DNA of 32,868 nt from Nanobdellota archaeon. Its GTDB lineage: Archaea; Nanobdellota; Nanobdellia; Parvarchaeales; Parvarchaeaceae. The position numbers were made by a program, and so were the translations under genes. How positions within the stretch are numbered: position 1 is the first letter of the stretch; each line of letters opens with the position of its first letter. Of the stretch, positions 27,314 through 32,868 are shown one piece after another. The notes under the pieces are model-generated. The model was not told the origin of the DNA, did not search any database, and saw only the letters and a list, made by a program, of their open reading frames with translations. The stretch lies in contig JAKAAW010000009.1 of the NCBI GenBank assembly GCA_021802105.1, forward strand, positions 1 to 32,868, read 5' to 3'.

Positions 27314-27572
27314 CATCCTCCTGTTTCTAAAAAGCATAGGATTCCGCAGCAGTCCTCCGCCTCGATGGTTCCCGCTTTCTTGGATCGTGGCAAGCAGAGC
27401 CCGAATATATGGGGACTAACACGCATTGTTACTTTGCCTCTGATGTCATTCATATTTTTCGCATCCGTTTTCATCCTGTGATTTTAATCGTTGGTTTTCC
27501 CACTCTTTGACAAATCACCCTTGTAAAACGAGTGTCGTCTGGTATTTATGAGATAGGCTGTAATTAATTATA

Positions 27573-28508
27573 ATGGTGAAAGAGAATACCGATGAGAAAG
27601 CCAAAACTGCTAATAAAGACGGGTCCCTTTTGCATTCCGGCGAACACCTGTTCGCTAGGGCACTTCAGAATGAAGGGCTTGACATACACGTAAGAAAAGC
27701 TGATACGTTCAGGGGAGACGGCAGAGGATTTCTTGTAATAAGAGAAAAAATACCTATAGAGAAGCTATTCATAGCCGAGCGCAGAGTCAACGAGGTCATA
27801 CCAATGGATCTGAAAACAGAGACGAAAACCTTCGATGATATCAACGCGGCCAAACTAAAATACAAAGACATAAGATTTAACGAAGAGCGGCTGGAAGATA
27901 CAAAACAGGTTAGGGTCGTGAGGATCGGCGATTTCGATGTCAGTGCCTGCAAGAACGTACACGTCGGGGGTACGGCAGAGATAACCGCGTTCGCCATAGT
28001 AAGCATCTCATATCTGAAAGGGGAAACCACTGTCGAATTCAAAGCGGGGCGCGATGCAGTGTTTTATCTCATATCAAGAAACGATTCTGTGGTGAGTCTC
28101 GGTAAGGAATATAATTTTATCCCATCAGAAATAGATAAAGTATTCAAGGACGTAAGCAGCTCCTCCACTTACTGGAACGATTCTTCAGAGGTTCTTTTTA
28201 TAAAGCTGATCGAACAGGCCGGAAGAGACGTCGTGTACACTGGCAGGATAGACTTATCGAAGTTTTATGGGGTCATACACGACTACATAAAGAATAACCC
28301 CATTAGATGTCTGATACTGCTCTCCGAGACGCAGCTACTCGCAATAAGAGGAAAAAACAATACGTTTATACTCCAGGATATAGGAATGCAGCTGCAGGAT
28401 AAGAAAATATTTGCCGGGAAGATATCGGACGATTACCTGAATGGAAAGATAACTGATTACAACAAGATAGTGGATATACTGTCGGGATTACCCGATAAGC
28501 TGGGATAA
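27573..28508 (+). CDS. Stand-alone alanyl-tRNA editing (AlaX/ThrRS-AlaRS SAD-like) protein with C-terminal domain
   Basis: HxxxH in LLHSGEHLFARAL and CxxxH in SACKNVHVGGTAEI, the zinc-binding quartet of AlaX editing domains. C-terminal ~120 aa (CLILLSETQLLAIRGKNNTFI) resembles DHHA1. Confidence 0.82.
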   Translation: MVKENTDEKAKTANKDGSLLHSGEHLFARALQNEGLDIHVRKADTFRGDGRGFLVIREKIPIEKLFIAERRVNEVIPMDLKTETKTFDDINAAKLKYKDIRFNEERLEDTKQVRVVRIGDFDVSACKNVHVGGTAEITAFAIVSISYLKGETTVEFKAGRDAVFYLISRNDSVVSLGKEYNFIPSEIDKVFKDVSSSSTYWNDSSEVLFIKLIEQAGRDVVYTGRIDLSKFYGVIHDYIKNNPIRCLILLSETQLLAIRGKNNTFILQDIGMQLQDKKIFAGKISDDYLNGKITDYNKIVDILSGLPDKLG

Positions 28509-28510
28509 GG

Positions 28511-29068
28511 ATGGAATCCATAGACTTAATAGCAGCCAAGGTGCGCGTGTGTAAGTTATGCGATCTATCAAAGGGCAGAAACAACGCCGTCCCTGGTGAA
28601 GGGGTTAAGTCGGCGGATCTGTTTATAATAGGGGAAGCTCCCGGTAAGAACGAAGACCTGGCGGGTAAGCCATTTATCGGCATGGCAGGCAGGTTCCTTG
28701 ACAAGTATCTTTCTATGGCAGGTATAGAACGATCCGACACGTTCATAACAAACGCAGTCAAGTGCAGGCCTCCTAACAACAGAAAGCCATTTGGATCCGA
28801 GATTGAAGCGTGCCGACCTTACCTTTTAGGTCAGTTGACCGCAGTGGAGCCGAAACTCGTCCTGTGTCTTGGGACATCCGCGTGCACGAGCCTTGGGATA
28901 GAGTACAAACACCTTTCAGACATCCGCGGAAGGAGATTGGATGTCGATTTTTACGGCGTAAAAGTAAAGGTCTTTGCGACTTTTCATCCGTCCTTTCCAA
29001 TGAGGTTCAAGACTAAACGCGATACATTCCTAGAAGACCTGAAGAAAGTAAAAATTATATTGGGATGA
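28511..29068 (+). CDS. Family 4 (Fe-S) uracil-DNA glycosylase
   Basis: VCKLCDLSKGRNNAVPGEG...LFIIGEAPGKNEDLAGKPFIGMAGRFLDKYL...TNAVKCRPPNNRKP...ACRPYL...FATFHPSF. Confidence 0.95.
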   Translation: MESIDLIAAKVRVCKLCDLSKGRNNAVPGEGVKSADLFIIGEAPGKNEDLAGKPFIGMAGRFLDKYLSMAGIERSDTFITNAVKCRPPNNRKPFGSEIEACRPYLLGQLTAVEPKLVLCLGTSACTSLGIEYKHLSDIRGRRLDVDFYGVKVKVFATFHPSFPMRFKTKRDTFLEDLKKVKIILG

Positions 29069-29081
29069 TGACATCATTGTT

Positions 29082-30200
29082 ATGGACAAATTAATCCTCC
29101 CAGACTATTCAAGGAACCAGTGTGCGGTCGCGGCAGAGATCCTTAAGCGATTTGGTGTGAACAATGGCAACAGTTCTTTGAACATAATTAACCAGAGCAA
29201 GAAAAAATTGTCGCTCGTTGTCGTAGACGGTTTAGGATGGAACCTTTTTTCAAAAACCAACGTCCCAAACGGAATAGAGGCGCGCAAAATAACATCCGTT
29301 TTCCCGTCTACCACTGCTACATCTATAGTATCACTGATGACGGGGCTTTCTCCGGGGTCCCATGGCATAATAGGGTACAGGTCTTTTTTGAAGGAAGTAG
29401 GCTCCCTAGTAAAGATGCTGGAATTTACCTACGCGCCGTCTCACAGTGACCATTTACTGGCTGAGATAAGCGAGATAGAACAGATGTTCAACGTAAAAAA
29501 CATATTCATGCGCCTAAGGCAGAAGCACGTGAAGAGTGCAGTTCTCATACCAGATTTTCTTGTCAATACTTCTTACAGTAAACTGATATATAGAGGAGCG
29601 TATGATATCCAGGGATATTCAAACATATGGGAGGCGTTTCTCCTCTATAGGAAACTCCTGGAAAACCCAAGGATCCGCTTCATCAGCATGTACATACCTG
29701 ACGTGGACACTATACAGCACGCCTACGGTTTCGACAGTGATATATCTAGGGAGTCAGCGTCTTACATACTGAACAAACTCTACTCGATACACAATTCCAA
29801 GAGAAGATATGCAGACGCCATAATAACATCGGACCACGGTCACATAACTCTCGGTAAAAGAATAGACATGAAGGCAAACAGGGCTTTAAACGCAAAACTC
29901 GATATTCCCCCATACGGTGACGGAAGGGCCCCATTGTTTCGTTCTAGGGAGAACATCGCACAAGAGCTGTCCCAGTACAACCTGCGCACTTTTGGAAGAA
30001 AAGATTTCAGCGCCCTTTTCGGAAAGATTGATGATGTGATAGCACCAAGCATGCCTGATGTAGTCGGGGTTCCGCTGGACGATTCCTATTACGAGTATGA
30101 TTTCAAGCTGAAGCCGAGGAGATACCCCTCTACAATGAAATCTAATCACGGCGGCCTGTCCGCGCATGAGATGGAGATACCTCTCCTGGTCATAGATTAA
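29082..30200 (+). CDS. Type I phosphodiesterase/nucleotide pyrophosphatase (alkaline phosphatase superfamily)
   Basis: LVVVDGLGWNLF...SVFPSTTATSIVSLMTGLSPGSHGIIGYR...YIPDVDTIQHAYG...IITSDHGH...NHGGLSAHEMEIPLLVI. Confidence 0.92.
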   Translation: MDKLILPDYSRNQCAVAAEILKRFGVNNGNSSLNIINQSKKKLSLVVVDGLGWNLFSKTNVPNGIEARKITSVFPSTTATSIVSLMTGLSPGSHGIIGYRSFLKEVGSLVKMLEFTYAPSHSDHLLAEISEIEQMFNVKNIFMRLRQKHVKSAVLIPDFLVNTSYSKLIYRGAYDIQGYSNIWEAFLLYRKLLENPRIRFISMYIPDVDTIQHAYGFDSDISRESASYILNKLYSIHNSKRRYADAIITSDHGHITLGKRIDMKANRALNAKLDIPPYGDGRAPLFRSRENIAQELSQYNLRTFGRKDFSALFGKIDDVIAPSMPDVVGVPLDDSYYEYDFKLKPRRYPSTMKSNHGGLSAHEMEIPLLVID

Positions 30201-30234
30201 AAGTTAATAACTTTGAAGCGTTCCTCTTAATAAG

Positions 30235-31212
30235 ATGCATAAGGTATCATTAGAGACGCTTACACTGCTCATAGGCATCGCAGCGATAGCTCTCCTCATA
30301 AGCGTTTACGATCTGAACGGGACTCTCAGAGACTTTGCGCACCTCAGGCCTGATTACCTGCTGTTTGCAGTGGGCGCTTTTTTTGCGTATACCGCATGGA
30401 AATTCTTTCCATGGTCGTATATAATAAGAAAATTGAAGCTGAGGATATCTATCACCCAGAGTTTTGTGATGATGTACGCCTTTTACGGGATGGGAATAGT
30501 ACCCTCGAGCGTGGGTCAATTCCTGCCGTTAAAATACCTATCCAACTTCAAGAAAAATGCGAGCTTTTTCTCCTTAGGAATCATACTTGCACTGGGCGCG
30601 ACTTCAGGGCTGGCCCTTTTGCTGATGACTATAATCTCGGCGATATTTCTATCTAAATACATCACATACTTAGTAGCACTCTTCGCGATAACCTATCTTT
30701 ATACTTCTCTTCTGGGGATGGAGAGGACCCAGAACATCCTCATAAAGATGGTTAATAAAATATTCAATCCCAAGAAGCATCCTATTTTCAAGAATCTCGC
30801 AAGCAACCTAAAAGGCCTCGGGAAGCACCACGCTTTCCTGTCGCAGAAAGACATAATCATAGAGACGGTCCTTTTCCTGCCATCCCTATTTTTCGAAGCC
30901 ATTCTCCTGCTGTTCGTCCTTCTTGCACTCAATCAGTCAGTACCAATAGTCAGCGTTGTGTTCATATTCGGAATTTCTGTTGCAGTGGGCAACCTGTTCG
31001 GAGGGATATCTCTTCTGCCTGCTGGCCTGGGGATTACTGATACTGCGATGGTTGCGCTTCTTCTTCTGTTCGGCATCCCTGGAGCGGTAGCAATAACCGT
31101 CACAATACTATTCAGATTTTTCAACACATTCTGTGTCTTCCTTGCAGCTTATCTGTCAATGTTCTACATGAAAATGAAGTTCCCAAAATTGCAGGTTAAA
31201 GTTGGGCGTTAA
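30235..31212 (+). CDS. UPF0104/lysylphosphatidylglycerol synthase TM-like flippase family membrane protein
   Basis: Polytopic 325 aa; GMGIVPSSVGQFLPLKYL and FGGISLLPAGLGITDTAMVALLLLFGIP match the family pattern. Confidence 0.82.
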   Translation: MHKVSLETLTLLIGIAAIALLISVYDLNGTLRDFAHLRPDYLLFAVGAFFAYTAWKFFPWSYIIRKLKLRISITQSFVMMYAFYGMGIVPSSVGQFLPLKYLSNFKKNASFFSLGIILALGATSGLALLLMTIISAIFLSKYITYLVALFAITYLYTSLLGMERTQNILIKMVNKIFNPKKHPIFKNLASNLKGLGKHHAFLSQKDIIIETVLFLPSLFFEAILLLFVLLALNQSVPIVSVVFIFGISVAVGNLFGGISLLPAGLGITDTAMVALLLLFGIPGAVAITVTILFRFFNTFCVFLAAYLSMFYMKMKFPKLQVKVGR

Positions 31213-31251
31213 TACAGAACAGTATCCTTTAAATTGCAGAAGCACAGAAAA

Positions 31252-32346
31252 ATGAGAATGGAAAGGCATTCGGATATAAGATTAGTTTCAATTAATTTCA
31301 ACGAGCACACGGGCACCGGTATACTGGAATATGGCGTAAGGCTTTTGAAAGCACTAAAGGCTCAAAAGTCCAGTCTAAGGTTCTACGGCGTTTCCTTTGC
31401 GAGTGGGAATCTGGCTGGTACACCTAATGGACTCTACAAGAGGGTAACAACTGAAAAGGTGGAAAACCCAGCGCTATCACATTACTTGGATCCAGGCTTT
31501 GTCGTAAAGGACGCACTTTTCAGCACAAAATTCCACAAAAGCAAGTTTATAGTGACCGTGCACGACCTGGATTTTCTGATAAAAAATAAAGGCTCTCTCA
31601 AGCTGTTGAACCAGTACACAAGGCCATCCACACTTCTGCGCAGGCCGCTTGCGCTGCTTGGCGGCCCGTTTATAATCGTGGTTAGGGCCCTAAGTACAAA
31701 ATCAATACTCAGCACTGCTAGGAGATTCGTCTGCGTCAGCGAGAAATCCCGCGATGAGATGATAAATAAATTCCATATACCGATGAAAAAATGCCCCATC
31801 GTATACCCTATAATAAGCAACGAGTTTAAGCCTATGTCTAGGACGAAGCACAAAAAGATCATCATCGGCCACATTAGCAGCTACTTACCGAACAAGAATG
31901 TCGGCGCTCTCATAAAGGCGTTTAAGATGACAAACTCAAAAGATTTAGAGCTTAGACTATACGGCCAGGTGCCACCTTTTAAGATCGGCGATGATAAGAG
32001 GATAAAATACAAAGGTTTCGTTGCTACCGAAAAATTACCGGAAATATTCAATTCATTTGACGTGTTTGTTTTCCCGTCGACATGGGAAGGATTCGGTGTG
32101 CCAGTAATGGAAGCTAAGCGCTGCAAGATTCCCGTCATAACCTACCAGAAGGGGGACTTAACCGATATAGTGAAGAGGAATACGCTGCAGTTCAAAGATG
32201 AGGAAGATCTAGCTAGAATCCTAGAAAATAAAGGGTGGAAGGATGTAAACATAGATAAAGCGTATAACGATACAAAGAAGTGCAGCCCTGATTACGTAGC
32301 GAAACAGATGATAAAGATATATAAAGATGTTCTGAAAGAGAAGTGA
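31252..32346 (+). CDS. Glycosyltransferase family 4 (GT-B)
   Basis: IIIGHISSYLPNKNVGALIKAFKM...YKGFVATEKLPEIFNSFDVFVFPSTWEGFGVPVMEAKRCKIPVITYQKGDLTDIV. ATG at 31252 preferred over the TTG at 31234 because of TATA-like ctttaaat just upstream. Confidence 0.92.
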   Translation: MRMERHSDIRLVSINFNEHTGTGILEYGVRLLKALKAQKSSLRFYGVSFASGNLAGTPNGLYKRVTTEKVENPALSHYLDPGFVVKDALFSTKFHKSKFIVTVHDLDFLIKNKGSLKLLNQYTRPSTLLRRPLALLGGPFIIVVRALSTKSILSTARRFVCVSEKSRDEMINKFHIPMKKCPIVYPIISNEFKPMSRTKHKKIIIGHISSYLPNKNVGALIKAFKMTNSKDLELRLYGQVPPFKIGDDKRIKYKGFVATEKLPEIFNSFDVFVFPSTWEGFGVPVMEAKRCKIPVITYQKGDLTDIVKRNTLQFKDEEDLARILENKGWKDVNIDKAYNDTKKCSPDYVAKQMIKIYKDVLKEK

Positions 32347-32591
32347 GTTTTTATAGCAGGTAGTAGTTATGGGGTATTCTTATTATATGGTGAATGAAGA
32401 TCAGTGGGCAGGTGAAGCTCAAATAAATAAGTTATAAGAGTTAGACCTGGTGAGCACTTGCACTTAACCGAGTAAAATAATAGACCTTTTATGGAAAGGG
32501 CTCCTTGACACAAAGAATCTGCAAGCTTGAGTCCCCTCAAACAGGAAGCCGTAAGACAAAGTTTAAATCCATCTAAAGCCAAACATAAATC

Positions 32592-32868
32592 ATGCCTTTG
32601 CGTTTCCCTATATACAACAGACAGAAAATTCTAGCTAACAAAAAATCCCAGTCTGCATTGGAGTACATGATGACGTATGGCTGGGCCATCCTTATCATAG
32701 TCATAGTTGCGGCAGTATTATACTCTTTTGGGATATTCTCTCCATCGTCAAGCATATCGGCGACTATAACCGGCTTCAGCGGCCTTGGTTCAGTAGACGC
32801 AGTCTGCCTAGGAGGTACAAGCTTCACAGTATCTCTTGGCAATTCCCTAGGCTATCCCATAAACATAA
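32592..32868 (+). CDS. Class III signal-peptide pilin-like protein, truncated by the window end
   Basis: Open reading frame MPLRFPIYNRQKILANKKSQSALEYMMTYGWAILIIVIVAAVLYSFGIFSPSSSISATITGFSGLGSVDAVCLGGTSFTVSLGNSLGYPINI. Not in the ORF track because it has no stop in the window. Confidence 0.88.
   Translation, partial: MPLRFPIYNRQKILANKKSQSALEYMMTYGWAILIIVIVAAVLYSFGIFSPSSSISATITGFSGLGSVDAVCLGGTSFTVSLGNSLGYPINI

Noticed and set aside
27250-27474. 74-aa minus ORF
   Set aside because: Partly antisense to the 26972 gene and no recognisable domain; weak support, though the 27320-27470 part could be revisited.
29065-29077. Palindrome ATGATG-A-CATCAT between UDG and phosphodiesterase genes
   Set aside because: Short and overlaps the UDG stop codon; could be chance, and no further copies were noticed.
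32367-32582. 71-aa minus ORF
   Set aside because: No family resemblance, unusual composition; the region looks more like structured non-coding DNA.
1-32868. CRISPR array or cas genes
   Set aside because: No regularly spaced direct repeats and no Cas-like proteins found by reading both strands.

Overview
The window looks like a chromosomal segment of an archaeon. Gene content and style (class III signal-peptide pilins of the QSALEYMMTYGWAILIIVIVAAVLYSFGIF type, leaderless promoters, a small genome layout) suggest a DPANN/Micrarchaeota-like lineage; this lineage call is inference. Core content: ribosomal protein L11 and Spt5/NusG; a type IV pilus/archaellum-like ATPase with two separately encoded half-size platform proteins; tRNA-Lys(UUU) with a short intron; tRNA-Val(CAC); an Lrp/AsnC regulator; a complete A/V-type ATP synthase operon in the order K-E-C-F-A-B-D-H-I; AspRS; an isocitrate/isopropylmalate dehydrogenase; a stand-alone AlaX-like editing protein; a family-4 uracil-DNA glycosylase; and a small envelope cluster (phosphodiesterase, flippase-like protein, glycosyltransferase). 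Accessory content at about 1.2-5.0 kb: a coiled-coil membrane protein, a 5'-truncated DDE transposase, a compact restriction-modification pair (beta-class methyltransferase plus winged-helix/HNH nuclease) and a frameshifted class II glutamine amidotransferase. Most notable observations: a recurrent intergenic inverted repeat GTTTA-N3-TAAACC before, inside and after the ATPase operon; a pilin signal fused to a LamG-like domain; an RBBP9-like hydrolase with an apparent internal deletion; and two unexplained intergenic regions that look structured. No CRISPR array was seen.
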